Positions 10,226 to 22,059 are shown, counted from the stretch's first letter. The stretch: 64,000 bases of DNA from Ctena decussata (GCA_963989385.1 OZ022502.1:7346501-7410500); one strand, 5' to 3'. Numbers and translations are program-made. Notes: generated by a model not told the origin, from the letters alone.

Positions 10226-13200
10226 GTAAGTTACCCTTTGAAATTTTGTTTCTTATTTAAAAATTCACACTTAAAGTGCCAGTTTCAAAAAATAGCTGAA
10301 TTTAGAAACACTGATGACTCAGATGAACTGTCTGGTTCGAGGTTTTCAAACTTTTTTTCATACTGAACTCAGCTGAGCTAGTAATTTTCTCTGCTGATAA
10401 ATATGAAAATGCCAACTAATGTAATGTTGGCATTTTCATATTCATAAGCAGAGAAAATTTCATACTCAGCTTAACCGAGCAAGAAAACAACTGTACTTAT
10501 CAATAATTTGCTATTTATTAGCAGGTAAAAAGAATTTGATACTCAGCTGAGTTGAGCATGGAAAAGTTTTATAACCTTGGGACCTGGTAAGTCTGCACTG
10601 CCACTTGATTGTTTTACTTCTATAATCTTTCCCTGTAAGTGATACATGTAGTTTGATCTGATTCAAAGAGCTGATTGTGGAAAACTGGTGGTTTAGGGAT
10701 AAAAATGCACACATGCTGATCCTGATTTTCAAATTTCTCTTGTTTTTCAGTTTACAGTAACTGTTGTGGAGTACACAGTTTATGTTAAATTAATTTTCTA
10801 TCCAGCTTTACATTTAATGAAAAAATAAACTAGAAATGTGCATACTGTGGCAAAAGCAATTAAAGTGGGTTTCCAAACTTTTTAGTTTGACAAACTTTTT
10901 GTGACTCTTATCTAAGGGACCGACCATTTGATATTCTGGGGGGGGGGGGGGGGGGGACCATTTGATATTCTGGGGGGGGGGGGGGGGTATATTTATCAAA
11001 AAAAATTCCTGTCTTTGGATATGCAAGAAAAAAATATCCTGGCTCATAAGGGGGTTCAAAAAAATAATCTGGCCTCAAAAGTAAGAGAAAAAAATAACCT
11101 GTCTCCACCCAAAAAATTAAAAAAAAAAAATATTGTCTGCAGATAATTCCATTGGAATAGAGTTTTTATAATGTCTCTGGCTTCTGGGGGGCTGCGCCCC
11201 CCAGACCCCCATATTTATAGTAATATTTAAATATTATCTACAATTGATTTACACCAGCAGGCCCGCATGTGCATACATTTACAAAAACATCCTATACAAC
11301 ATTCACATACATGTATTATTGATCAACACATTACTAAGTAAATGTTTCCACTAAAACTAAATTGCAAAAGAGTCACTAGCTTATGGGAGACAAAACCATT
11401 ATGGCACAATAAACACTCTAAAAGGCAAAAGTCCTAATATAAAAAACCCTATTTTTATAATCATTCCTAGTTTTTCTCTATTGTTTCCAGTCTTAAAATT
11501 GCCATTGAAATTGGGAGATTGCTTTAGCTTCTGGGGGGCTGTGCCCCCCAGACCCCCCTTTGTTAACTTCTTAGCACATAACTTTCAACCATTTTATTAA
11601 TGCCCATTCATGTATAATGGGACTCTATCATGTAAGTAATGTGACTCTATCATGTAAGTATTTATCAAACTTTCTAAAGTACGAATAAGCATGGCTAGCC
11701 ATATATTGGGATAGAAAAAAAATTAAATTCCTAATGTTAGCCCTAAAACTTTGCCAAAATAGCCCTAAATTTTGGCCAAAATATCCCTAATTTAAGGCCT
11801 AATTTTTTGCCAAACTCATACAGGGATGTTTGTATCTGTACCTTAGATGAAAAGAGTAACATGCTCCAGGCAATGATTTGCAAAAGCAATCTAAGCCATG
11901 CCCTTGGCCTGGTTAAAGACAGCACCATGTTCTTTTTGTGAGAAAAAAGGTCTAAAAATACTGATGTGGGTAAAATAAAAGGATATTAAGGTCGAGTAAA
12001 CAAGGATCTGATAGTTCAGCTATAAAATTAAAAAAAAAAAAATAACCTGTTTGAGTTAGTTTGTAAAAAAAATAAATTAGCTCCCACATGGTGAAAAAAA
12101 AAGAAATTGTTTCCAGAGGCCAGTGAAATAAAATGTCGTGTCTCCATCAAGAATACCAGGCCCAGGCCCCCCCCCCCCCCCCCCCCAGAATATCAAATGG
12201 TTGGTCCCTAATTAACATCATCCAGTATCTGTTCAGCAATATTAACAAAAATGTGTTTCGCCAATTCTGTTGATTTTGACAATTGAAAAGGCTAGATTTG
12301 GAAATAAACTTGCATGATGAAGGTGTGTTTTTTTTCTGTGAAACCAATGTTTTGGATAAATCTAGAAATGAGTAAATACTCAAATGATGATAACTGCTTT
12401 CCACAATGTCTTATCTATGTATTTCTGAGTATTTCAGAATTCTACTGACCAAACTTTGGAAGTGCTGAGAATTGGTGAGATTTCATGTTACAGCTTACTT
12501 TAAATGTTGCGCATATTGTTCTAAAAAATGTGTTTATTAGTAATATGAATAAAGTTCATATCATGTACAAAATTAATGTATTTGAGCTGTGACACGAGAA
12601 AACCAACAATGTAGCATGTGCTCCCAGCAAAGACTCAGATCAGTCTGGCCATCCGCCCAGTCTAATCAGAGTCTAAGCTACCACCATGCAGACAGAGAAG
12701 ACTCTTATCAGACTGGGTGCATGCCTAGGCTGATCTGAGTCTTCTGCAGAGCGCACAAGCACTTAGTTGGTTTTTTTGTGTCATGGCTCATTTGTTTGCT
12801 TAGACTGGATGGGCAAATCTACATTTTTTCTGCCATTTTTACGAAGGATTCAGATCAAAGTATCTGAATACTCTTATATGAAAACTTTAACTTTCATGGA
12901 ATGCTTCATTTTGTCAAATAATGTTGGCCTTTGGTAAACATGGCTATATATTGTTGTTGCAAATAATTCTGGTACTTGTGTTAGTGCTGATTACAGATGC
13001 AATGTGGAATCCATGACAAAATTTTATTTGTAAGTTATAAATGTATTGCTTAATCCTGATGAAACTTAACAGTCTCAATTTTGCAATTTTTAAATGACTA
13101 GCATATACAGCAGTGTGACTGACCTACCTATGATGTCCAACTGCCAGAAACTAGGTCACAATCACCTACTTTCTAAAAGATGGACACCACCCAAGCAAAG

Positions 13201-16200
13201 ACATCAGTAATTTTTTACTGAAGCAGGCACATGTACCGGCCACAGCCTTCCAGTTAATACTTTTCTTTGCTCTTGTAATTGCTTTCAATGATATGTTTTA
13301 TGTTTCACAATATTGCAAACATTATTTTCACTGAGTCTAAATTGAAGGTTACTCCCTTTGACTTTATTTTTCATTGCTAATGTTTACCAGTTTTAATTTG
13401 TTGATCATTGCTGGCCATAACTAAGTTTAATTGAATAAATATATTAAAATGCCTCTATCTTTCTATATTTTCAGATGATCAGATGAATGGTTTGAGCCAA
13501 CAGAGCCTGGTATCAGCCCTAGATGGTAACAAGTCTCGAGATTTACACCTCAGTCTACGTCTCTCTGTCTGTGAGGGGGTCAAGGTCATGTACAACAAGT
13601 ATCAAGACAATAAATGGTCACAGGTAAAACTTTGTTTATGGTAGTATCTATAGAGAAAAGCATTGAGCTGCTGGACTGAAACATGTTTTCTTTTTTTGCG
13701 AAATCATTTGTATTCCACAGTTAACTCATTAAGGTAGACAAGTACTGAATAGAAATATTGGCTGGGCATTCAAACCATTATACCGTCTAAATAACCCAAA
13801 GAGCTATGAAACATTTGGATTAGAAAAAAACACAATTTTAACCGTTTTGTTTTCCTGAAAAACAATATTTTGTATTTCTACATACTTTATTTTACACATT
13901 TTCCATTAAAATTCATATCTCTAGCACATGAATGCACTTTCATTTCAGCAAATCATATAATCTGTATAGTCCGTTTGCTCCCAAGTGCAAACGGGGTTTT
14001 GCTTATTCTCTCGAAGACGATAAAAGTTCCATCATATATTCCAATTTCCTAATGATTCCTATAACTATACATAACAGAATATGGAAAGTCCAAATTTTTG
14101 GATGCTTTTGTAAAATATTTTCCATTGACCTTAATGCAAAAACTTAGCAGTTTCACTAAAGGGCATCGTATGCTTGTTAGAACAGCCAAAATATTGTTAA
14201 TAGGCAATAGAGTAAACTCGTTTACTACTACAGGTGTACACGTATATGAATGAAATAGTAAAATGTATTCACCTGTTAGCACGCGTAACGCATGGTATCA
14301 CTGGTCAGGTGATACTATGTTGTAAATAAATATTGAACTTTTATATTATTTAGTGAGTAAAAATTGCATGTTTTAAAATTTGATAATATATGGACGAAAC
14401 AAAAAGTAGAAAAAATGGATTAAGAATAAAATTTCAATTAATTACGCAAATTTTGTTCTAGGGATAGCATACATTGGTCACATGCTCACATGCTGTAAAA
14501 CCAAACAGGAATTCTAACAGCCAACTTTTACTCCCTTGTAATTAAGAGGTGAAAATGACATATTTTAGGTCCTGTTTTTGTATAGAAACTTTTTTATGCA
14601 AAACCTCACATTTCTGCAAAATTATGATTTTGTTATGTATAGGATGAAAATAAGAATGAGCGATTCGAAAATCTTTTACCTCTCACCAAATTTGAGAACA
14701 TATTGGGGATGCTGTTTGCATTTGGGAGCAAACGGACTATAATATAGAATATTTGCAACAAACTGATAGCAAAAAATTGCAGTTTTGTTGTTAATTAGTA
14801 TATTTTTACATTCTTTGAAAAAACGAAAGAAAATTGAATTTCCTGAAAAACGTCATGAAAAATATATTCAATCGATGGGGCATGCTTATGCATATTATTT
14901 TAGTAAAACCTACATCATCGATCGTATGTGAAAGAATACAACAAAAAAACAAACATTTCACTATTTCGTTTCCTAGAAAAACAATGTTCAAAATATCCCC
15001 AAAACAGACTGCTTAAATTCTGCACCTGCTGCAAGCACAGCCGGTGCGTCAGCCGGTCCTTGTCCTATTATTTATTTTCCTGTTATTCGGTTGTACCAAA
15101 GAGTAATGCCGACAAACATGAGCAGATGGAATGGAAACTGTGAAGATCTTGATCATTCTGGTTCCTAAGGGACAGTCTGATCTCGGTTTCCACTGTTTGT
15201 ACATACCTATGTGCCCGAAAACTTAGTATCTTTACAGTAGACATTGTTAGTGTGTATTATAACTGTATATACTCAACAGTTAATCGATTTGATGATGAAC
15301 AATAACTTTGTTTTGTTTTTTAAACTAGTTAGAACAGAGTTCTTGCGTATTCGTCCACCTTAAGTACCAAAAAGCAGACGACAAAATTTACGTCTGCAAA
15401 AATTCAAAGAATGCCTTGCCCAAGACATTTCATATTGAGAATTCAAAGACTAGAGGGCAAACAGTTTAGAGCCACATGAGGCGGCTCATAATGAGCCGCC
15501 TCATCAGGATCTACGCTGTTTGCAAATTATGCTATTTTCGTCACTGGTGCTTAACATCCATATTAGTAAATAATGAATGGCATAGTCCAATTTAAGGTGT
15601 ATGGGTACATCTCCATGTTTATCTGCCATTTTTATGTAACTTCCTATTTGCTTTCCTGGATAGCATAGCCCTTCTAAATTTAGGTCAACTCTTAAATTGA
15701 GGATTTTCTCCTAAGGGAGTAGATTCTATTAAGACTTGACCCCAACTGGGATGGGCAGCAAAACTGAAGATGGTTGCTGCCCATGAATGTTCAATTCATA
15801 CACTTAAACCAAGAAAAAACACAACAAAAGTAAACTCATCCAGTTCTCACCTGTTAAGAAAGAGATCAGCTTGTCCATTTTATGAACAATCTTATTTGTG
15901 CCATGCCAGTTCAAACATAGAACTGGCATGGGGCATGTTAAAGAAAGCTCTGAAAGTAGACTGTCATGACTCATATCCTGACTGGCACTGAAGCTATAGG
16001 TAGAACAGGATTTTTTTTTTGCAAGGGAAAATAACTCACAAATTATGAAATGTGATTGATCTTTGATATGCAAGTAATGTCTCAATGAAGTTTCATGAAC
16101 ATATTCCAATAGGTTAAGGAGCTTTGGCCAGGACATGAAAGCCCCAAAATGGGCTCCCTATCAGTGCTTTCTAACATCTCATTAAGATGAATGCAAGATT

Positions 16201-19200
16201 TAACTATCATGAAAATTTCCAAAGGGTTAAGCTAAAACTAGGGCATGAAATTTTGGCAAGTGTTAATAACTATAAATTATGAATCCAAGAGATGTCTTTT
16301 ATATTCTTGATACTTTGCCTAATTAAAGTCAGTGCATAAGTGAAACTTAGTGAAAATGTTCTTAAGGGTGAAGGAGCTGTAGTCCAGACAAGAAATTTAA
16401 GCACTGGCAGGTATCTCATCAATTAAAAGGTCCAGAGCATTATGTCCTATTAATAATAATAATAATAATAATAAAGTCTTTATTTCAAGAGGGTAACACA
16501 ATTAGTACAAAACTAATCTCCCTTGCGGCCCTCAGATATTTACAAATATACGAAAAGTTGCACAAAATATACAAGTGTCACAAAAGCTCTAAGTATTGAG
16601 ACAGACATGATTGAGTGCACCATGCTACTGTAGATCCTACTGTCAAGCAGAGACTTTCTAGTCAAGGATTGCATGTTCTGCCAATAAATCCTCTACAGGG
16701 CATGCAGACTTGAACAATGTCAAAGACTGGCAGTCCATTACCAAAGTTCTTATAGTAATGAGGTAAAAGTCCCAATTCTTCGAGTTTTTGTGGCAATATT
16801 ACAAAACTGACAATTCTACTAGTGGAGAAAAAAAGAAAAGAAAATGACACAGACTGACAAAACAAAAGCAGCTTAACACCTTAAGCACCAATGACGAAGA
16901 CAACAGAATTGGCAAACAGCGTTGATCCCGCTGAGGTGGCTTATCATGAGCTGCTTCACCTAGATCTACTTTTTCGCCCTCTAGGTTTTGAATTCTCAAT
17001 ATGATATAGCCCGGACAAAGCATATATTGAAATTTTGCTGTCGCAAACTCTGTCGTCTGGTTTTCGGCACTCAAAGAGTTAATGATGATTTGCTAACACA
17101 TTCCTCTCTCACACACTAGTATACTATAATGCATGTATATACAAATTTACAATAAATAGCATAAACAAAAGGCAGATCAGCTTTTCATCCATTGAATACA
17201 TTTAGAGTGAAATGATTGAATAGAAAGGGCATTTTTAGCAACATCAGGCAGACAGTTCCATATGACAGGTCCAGAAAAGGCCATACTACTTTTGTATAAT
17301 TCACTGCTTGGTTTAGGCAAGACAAAGTTATCAGAGGTCACAGAGCGTAATATATGTGTTTCATTGCCATCTGTGACAAGTGGTTTGCGTTTTAAGAATA
17401 ACTCGTTTATATATGTAGGTGTTATATCTTTGGACACTTTAAACATAAACTTTGCTTTTCTTAAAAACATCCTTTCAGAGAAAGTCATAATTTTTAGATC
17501 ATTCATTGCCTCAGAAACATTTTCAACATTGTAATTAAGTATCAACTTACAAGCCCTTTTTTGGAGTCTTTCTACCTTCATAATTTTTGTTTTTGCTGCA
17601 TTACCCCAGACAATGTTTGCATAGTCCATATGAGGCTGGATGTAACTCCTGTAGAAAATTACTCTGTGTTCCACGGACAGATAGTTCTTTATCTTAGATA
17701 AAAGCCAGATGTTTGAAAAGAAAATGACACAGACTGACAAAACAAAAGCAGCTTAACACCTTAAGCACCAATGACGAAGACAACAGAATTGGCAAACAGC
17801 GTAGATCCCGCTGAGGTGGCTCATCATGAGCTGCTTCACCTAGATCTACTTTTTCGCCCTCTAGGTTTTGAATTCTCAATATGATATAGCCCGGACAAAG
17901 CATATATTGAAATTTTGCTGTCGCAAACTCTGTCGTCTGGTTTTCGGCACTCAAAGAGTTAATGATGATTTGCTAACACATTCCTCTCTCACACACTAGT
18001 ATACTATAATGCATGTATATACAAATTTACAATAAAGAGCATAAACAAAAGGCAGATCAGCTTTTCATCCATTGAATACATTTAGAGTGAAATAATTGAA
18101 TAGAAAGGGCATTTTTAGCAACATCAGGCAGACAGTTCCATATGACAGGTCCAGAAAAGGCCATACTACTTTTGTATAATTCACTGCTTGGTTTAGGCAA
18201 GACAAAGTTATCAGAGGTCACAGAGCGTAATATATGTGTTTCATTGCCATCTGTGACAAGTGGTTTGCGTTTTAAGAATAACTCGTTTATATATGTAGGT
18301 GTTATATCTTTGGACACTTTAAACATAAACTTTGCTTTTCTTAAAAACATCCTTTCAGAGAAAGTCATAATTTTTAGATCATTCATTGCCTCAGAAACAT
18401 TTTCAACATTGTAATTAAGTATCAACTTACAAGCCCTTTTTTGGAGTCTTTCTACCTTCATAATTTTTGTTTTTGCTGCATTACCCCAGACAATGTTTGC
18501 ATAGTCCATATGAGGCTGGATGTAACTCCTGTAGAAAATTACTCTGTGTTCCACGGACAGATAGTTCTTTATCTTAGATAAAAGCCAGATGTTTGTGAAC
18601 ATTTTTCTTGTTACTTTATTGATGTGTTCAGACCATAAAAGATTATTGTCAATATGAATGCCCAGTACTTTATCATCAGAAACTGTTGATAATTGCAAAT
18701 CATTAAGCAAAATTTTCAGAGAGTCATCTATCTTGTTTCTTTTCTGCCTGGTAGTTATTAACATTGCTTTAGTCTTATCTAAATTGATGACCATTCCATT
18801 TTGCCTACACCAGCGACATAAATCTGATAGCGCATTTTGTAGCTTACACTCAATATTTTCTTTTGATGTACTTATTTCATATAGCGTAGTGTCATCTGCA
18901 TAAAGATCAGTACTTACACCTGTATAGAAAGGAAGGTCATTAATGAAAAGGAGAAATAAAAGGGGCCCTAAAATGGAGCCCTGGGGCACTCCACATTTTA
19001 CATGCTCCTGATCGGATAATACATTATGAAAAGATACTCTTTGCTTCCTACTGTCTAAGTATGAATTGAACCATTGCAAAGAAATTGGATTTATTCTATA
19101 CAGACTCATTTTTTCTATTAAAATATTATGATCAACAAGGTCAAAAGCCTTGCGGAAGTCAACTAAAATCACACCAACTAGCTCTCCTTTATCAAGTGCC

Positions 19201-20521
19201 TTGAGCCATTTGTCAATCATATAAACCAATGCTGTTTCACAAGAATGATTTGGACGAAAACCTGACTGTGTTGCATATAATAAGTTATATTTTTCTAAGA
19301 ATTCCATTAACGAGTCATGAGCATGTTTCTCAAAAAGTTTTGACAGAACTGGCAGAATAGAAATGGGTCTAAAGTTATTCAAATCATTAGCAGGACCTCC
19401 CTTATGAAGAGGTTTAATCTTCGCCTCTTTCCATTTTTCAGGAAAAGTTCCAGTCGTAATACTCATATTACATATATAGGTTAAACTTTCAGATATAAAA
19501 GGAGCTGCTATTTTTAACAGTCTAGGACCTAATTCATCAGAACCTGTAGATTTACGTACATCTAAATTTTTCAGATACCTCAGAACTTTATCTTCATTTA
19601 ATAATGGCAAATCAAAGAAAATGTCACTAGGTATTTTTTCATCGCAATATGATTTAAGTTTAAATTCATGATTTGAAGAAGAAATTGGCTCCTTAATGTT
19701 TTCAGCCATATTGACAAAAAAATCATTGAAAGCATTTGCAATTTCTTCAGGTTTATCTTTTTCCTGATTGCCAACTTTCACTGAGTGTATACTGCTTGTT
19801 TTGTCAGATTTTTGTTTGCCTGCACCAAACTCACTGAAGATTTTCCATATCGTTGCAGGCTGATTTTTTCCTTCCTCAATAAGATTTTGATAGTGAGACT
19901 TTTTACTTTTTCTAATCAAGTTTACAACTTTGTTTCTCCAAATTTTGTATTGGTCAGTATTACCAAGTGCTTTAAATCTATCTCTAGTTTTGATACTTTC
20001 AATTATGTCAGAGGTGAGCCACAATGGTTGATTTTCATGTTTCACTCTATGTTGCTTTAAAGGGATATGCTTATCGATTACCTCGGAGAGAAGTGAGTAC
20101 CAGTATTAAGCTGAATGCAAGTTTCATGAACATACCCCAAAGGATTAAGTAGCTACAGTAAGGCAAACAATTTTGCTAAGGGCAAATAACTCCTAAAACA
20201 CCTAATTTTTCTTTTTCAAGAGTTTATGCATCAAGATGAATGCATATGAGAATTTCTATGCAATATTCCAAAGGAACAAGAAGTAACAGCCTGGACAAAA
20301 ATTTTACTAGTAATGATCAAACCATCATTTGACTGTTATTACATAAATGTTATTTTGTATATTTTCAGGTGCAAGAGACAGCCAGAAGTATTATCCAGAA
20401 TCTTGAAGGCGATCTCGAGATGTCACTCCCTATAACATCATCACCAGGGGGCAGCACCAGTGTAGACAAGGCAGCTGACAAGTGGTCTATGGCTTTCTGT
20501 GAGTTCTACAGAGGCAACTGA
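10144..20521 (+). CDS. Array gene copy B: unrecognised small three-exon gene, 127 aa
   Basis: The coding exons are 10,144-10,225, 13,475-13,623 and 20,369-20,521, joining in consistent phase (1, then 0). The predicted protein starts MDCYSAAADLKNLLVAHSN and has no signal peptide or membrane segment; it is probably a mostly helical cytosolic protein with a Gly/Ser/Pro loop (SPGGST) before the C-terminal KWSMAFCEFY block. The start is supported by an in-frame TGA ten codons upstream. Exon ends and reading frame are preserved in copy C, which argues that both are functional. Intron 1 holds two mobile elements and intron 2 three, including a LINE. I do not recognise the family. Confidence 0.8.
10915..12209. 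mobile_element. Inverted-repeat element with poly(G)/poly(C) ends
   Basis: The left end AGGGACCGACCATTTGATAT, followed by G runs (10,938-10,956 and 10,972-10,987), is mirrored by a C run (12,167-12,186) and AGAATATCAAATGG, TTGGTCCCT at the right. Inside, the palindrome-like motif TTCTGGGGGGCTGCGCCCCC occurs at 11,181-11,210 and, with one change, at 11,528-11,558. Copy C intron 1 lacks the element (about 34,800). No protein is encoded. Confidence 0.7.
12583..12790. mobile_element. Palindromic mini-element (MITE family P)
   Basis: The ends TGAGCTGTGACACGAGAAAA and TTTTTTTGTGTCATGGCTCA are inverted complements. The flanks are ATTT on both sides, a 4-bp target duplication. Copy C intron 1 has no insertion at the matching place (about 35,200). 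Confidence 0.75.
13475..13623 (+). CDS. Copy B exon 2
   Basis: This exon lies between TTTTCAG and CAG/GTAAAAC. It completes a split Asp codon and encodes 49 further residues, including SQQSLVSALDGNKS and CEGVKVMYNKYQDNKWSQ. Four residues differ from copy C. Confidence 0.85.
13967..14740. mobile_element. TIR element, ends TAGTCCGTTTGCTCCCAA
   Basis: The left terminus TAGTCCGTTTGCTCCCAAGT and the right terminus TTTGGGAGCAAACGGACTA are inverted complements over about 25 bp. The flanks suggest a TA target duplication. It is about 770 bp long, AT-rich and without coding capacity, so it is non-autonomous. It is absent from copy C intron 2. Confidence 0.65.
15360..15554. mobile_element. Mini-element with TTAA-type ends (MITE family T)
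   Basis: It starts TTAAGTACCAAAAAGCAGAC and ends TCACTGGTGCTTAA. The centre is a strong palindrome: GGCAAACAG, then CATGAGGCGGCTC, its complement, then CTGTTTGC. The orthologous insertion is in copy C (38,017-38,220), so it predates the B/C duplication. Related copies sit inside the LINE's 3' region. TTAA flanks suggest piggyBac- or Kolobok-like mobilisation, which is inference. Confidence 0.6.
16873..17082. mobile_element. TTAA-type mini-element in LINE 3' UTR (duplicate 1)
   Basis: It starts TTAACACCTTAAGCACC and ends GGCACTCAAAGAGTTAA, with the central GGCAAACAG / CGCCCTCTAGG features of the family at 15,360. TTAA lies at both outer edges. It sits between the RT stop codon and the LINE tail, so it transposed into the LINE or was picked up before insertion. 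Confidence 0.6.
17177..17715 (-). pseudogene. Duplicated C-terminal fragment of the LINE reverse transcriptase
   Basis: About 180 residues identical in sequence to the end of the frame at 18,057-20,045, starting in NIWLLSKIKNYLSVEHRV and running to the same stop region. It has no catalytic RT motif of its own and no start. It is a by-product of the 880-bp duplication. Confidence 0.85.
17753..17962. mobile_element. TTAA-type mini-element in LINE (duplicate 2)
   Basis: This is the second copy of the mini-element at 16,873-17,082, carried along by the 880-bp duplication. It differs at a few positions, for example GTAGATCCCG here against GTTGATCCCG in the other. Confidence 0.6.
18057..20103 (-). 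CDS. Reverse transcriptase of truncated LINE (5'-truncated ORF2)
   Basis: An uninterrupted frame of over 660 residues covers the linker (HENQPLWLTSDI) and the RT domain. Visible RT blocks are FRPISILPVLSKLFEK, SGFRPNHSCETAL, the catalytic-aspartate block VDFRKAFDLVDH, GVPQGSILGPLLFLLFINDL, and YADD at about residues 382-385 counted from a GTG at 20,045; a thumb/C-terminal region follows. The apurinic endonuclease expected upstream is missing by truncation. The frame has no stop or frameshift, so the insertion is young, but without endonuclease and 5' end it cannot move by itself. Motif style fits the CR1/L2/jockey group. Confidence 0.9.
20369..20521 (+). CDS. Copy B exon 3
   Basis: This is the last coding exon, 50 residues plus TGA, after a TTTTCAG acceptor. 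It differs from copy A at a few residues in the first half and is identical in the KAADKWSMAFCEFYRGN end. Confidence 0.85.
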   Translation: MQETARSIIQNLEGDLEMSLPITSSPGGSTSVDKAADKWSMAFCEFYRGN

Positions 20522-20801
20522 GAGTAATCTTGACAACATGAGTAGAACTACCACTTGCAACTTTTTGTGAAGACTAAAGGGACAATCATGAATGTGGTAA
20601 CTCTTTTAATATTATGTGCTCTAAACAGTGTGATAGACTATTTAATATGTAAATTTGACCATAAAGTTTGTGTCAGTAGATGTGACTAAATTTGACTATT
20701 CAAGTTAATAGATACACATTGTACTTGAGGTGAACATGATAGTAGACTTAATTTTCAGTTGTATAAGCAAGACACTAATCTTTTATTTCTGTGATATCTT
20801 A

Positions 20802-21198
20802 TACGCTGTTTAGACGTTAACTGTTTCGATTCGGAACAGATTGCTCCGCAGTAAGGTAATCCGGAGCGAACCCACTTTTCTGTTTAGACTCTACCATTTT
20901 CGATTTGGTGCAAATTACTTCCCAGTAAGGTAAATGCAGCATGCTCAAATGTAAACATGACTTAAATATGCCCGAGGTCAGTCCAAAAATAAATTTTAAT
21001 ACGGATTCGCTTCGGTTTGCTGTTTAGACACCACTTTTAATCCGAAGTAAAAGTCAATTTGGTTTCGATCCAAGGTGCTGTGTAGGATTAGTTTACTCCG
21101 AATTAGTTTTTACTTCGAATTAGATTTGCTAGTGTAAACAGTTAATTCGAAGCGAATTCGGATTCGATTCGGATTAAAACTCTAGTCTAAATAGGGTA
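20802..21198. mobile_element. TIR mini-element in copy B 3' UTR
   Basis: The ends TACGCTGTTTAGACGTTAAC and GTCTAAATAGGGTA are inverted complements in their outer 14 bp with a few mismatches, and the interior is rich in TTCGATTCGG / CCGAAT motifs in both orientations. Copy A has the empty site GATATCATAGGCTGTTCC at about 1,265-1,282, so insertion followed the A/B duplication. Confidence 0.7.
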
Positions 21199-21378
21199 AT
21201 AGACTGTTCCTACAAATCAAATAAGCTAAATAGCTCATAGTTCTGCATTCTTGATGTCATAGTGTATTTAATCTCTGATGTATGTTTTATTCTCCTATTT
21301 TATATAGTGCTAGAGGTATAATATATAAACGTTGATTTTAAATAACATCATCCACAATTCTGTGCATCTGAATTTACA

Positions 21379-21617
21379 TGAGCCACGGCAGGACAAAACC
21401 AACAAAGAGGCATGTGTGCCCAGCTAAGACTCTGATCAGCTTGGACATCCCCCAGTCTGATCAGAGTCTTCACTGGATACTTAACAGGTAGCTAAGGGAC
21501 TAAGCTAGCTCCATCCAGACGGTAGAGACTCTGATCAGATTGGGCGGATGTTGAGGCTGATCTGAGTCTTTGCTGTGCACACATGCCACTTTGCTTGTTT
21601 TGTTGTGTCGCAGCTCA
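21379..21617. mobile_element. Palindromic mini-element (MITE family P), full length
   Basis: This is the 239-bp counterpart of the 163-bp copy at 1,451, with the same TGAGCCACGGCAGGAC end and CGCAGCTCA end. The central section missing from A is present here. Confidence 0.75.
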
Positions 21618-21793
21618 CGTAGTCTTTAATGTTGTTGATATGAATTTTAATATGTGCTATGCATGATGTATGTTAATTCTATTGTTATGTGATAAGCAAA
21701 TAAAATACAGAAATGAATTTTTTCTTCTTAAATTCTTTTCCTTTTTCCTGATTCATAGTGGCATCTCTAATCTGTCTACCGTATTTCTTTGAT

Positions 21794-22059
21794 GGGCCAC
21801 GTAGTGCAGTCGGTAGGGCCTCTGACTTATGAGCCAGAGGTCCCGGGTTCGATACCCGGTCCGGCCACTTCCTTTCATTTTTCCCTCCCCTGATTCAAGA
21901 AGGGCAGTTGTCAGTTACTGGTGAAAGTAAGTGCACTTAGTACTGGTTAACCACTTGGGTCTACGCCTGCCCAGGAATAGTGTGGTTAGGTTAACTGACC
22001 ATCCTGACATAACCATAGCTGTTAACAATAACGTTAAACAATAATACAACAACAACAAC
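21794..22059 (+). mobile_element. tRNA-derived SINE (duplicate of 1,792 copy)
   Basis: It has the same A-box, B-box, body and ACAACAACAAC tail as the SINE at 1,792-2,060, with a slightly shorter tail. It was copied as part of the array block rather than by independent insertion, since the flanks also match. Confidence 0.75.

Larger units (their letters stand above)
10226..13474 (+). other. Copy B intron 1
   Basis: This GT-AG intron starts GTAAGTTACCC and ends TATATTTTCAG. Besides two inserted elements (10,915-12,209 and 12,583-12,790) it has several short inverted copies of an ATGAATATGAAAATGCCAAC / AGCAGAGAAAATTTCATAC motif at about 10,380-10,560, also found in copy C. It contains no exon that I can support. 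Confidence 0.7.
16836..18595. repeat. 880-bp tandem duplication within the LINE
   Basis: 16,836-17,715 and 17,716-18,595 are two head-to-tail copies at a constant 880-bp spacing, differing by only a handful of bases. The unit includes the C-terminal part of the RT frame, its stop codon, 3' UTR and a TTAA mini-element. The junction reads CAGATGTTTG/AAAAG. Low divergence marks it as recent. Confidence 0.9.
16453..20103 (-). mobile_element. 5'-truncated non-LTR retrotransposon (CR1/L2/jockey-like) in copy B intron 2
   Basis: On the minus strand this carries the end of the endonuclease-RT linker, a full reverse transcriptase, a 3' UTR with AATAAA (16,478-16,483 on the plus strand) and a (TTA)n tail. 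TATTA occurs at both edges (16,448-16,452 and 20,104-20,108), a likely target duplication, and copy A shows the unoccupied site CCTATTAAGCTG at about 575-586. The frame stays open to the very 5' edge, as expected for 5' truncation during target-primed reverse transcription. An 880-bp 3' segment is tandemly duplicated. Confidence 0.85.
13624..20368 (+). other. Copy B intron 2, mobile-element rich
   Basis: This long GT-AG intron has grown by insertion. It carries a TIR element (13,967-14,740), a TTAA mini-element (15,360-15,554) and a LINE (16,453-20,103). The remaining sequence matches copy C intron 2 (37,920-39,370) and, near its 3' end, copy A. Confidence 0.75.
20522..21730 (+). promoter_or_regulatory. 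3' UTR and poly(A) signal of copy B
   Basis: This is collinear with copy A's 3' UTR apart from an extra insertion (20,802-21,198). AATAAA is at 21,699-21,704 in the same context. Two mini-elements would be part of the mature 3' UTR if this poly(A) site is used. Confidence 0.6.

Noticed and set aside
15770..16136. Overlapping frames in copy B intron 2
   Set aside because: The sequence is intronic and partly shared with copy C, where the frames are not preserved.
16799..17074. 91-residue minus-strand frame as a gene
   Set aside because: It lies in a mini-element within a LINE 3' UTR and is duplicated at 17,694-17,954; no protein character.
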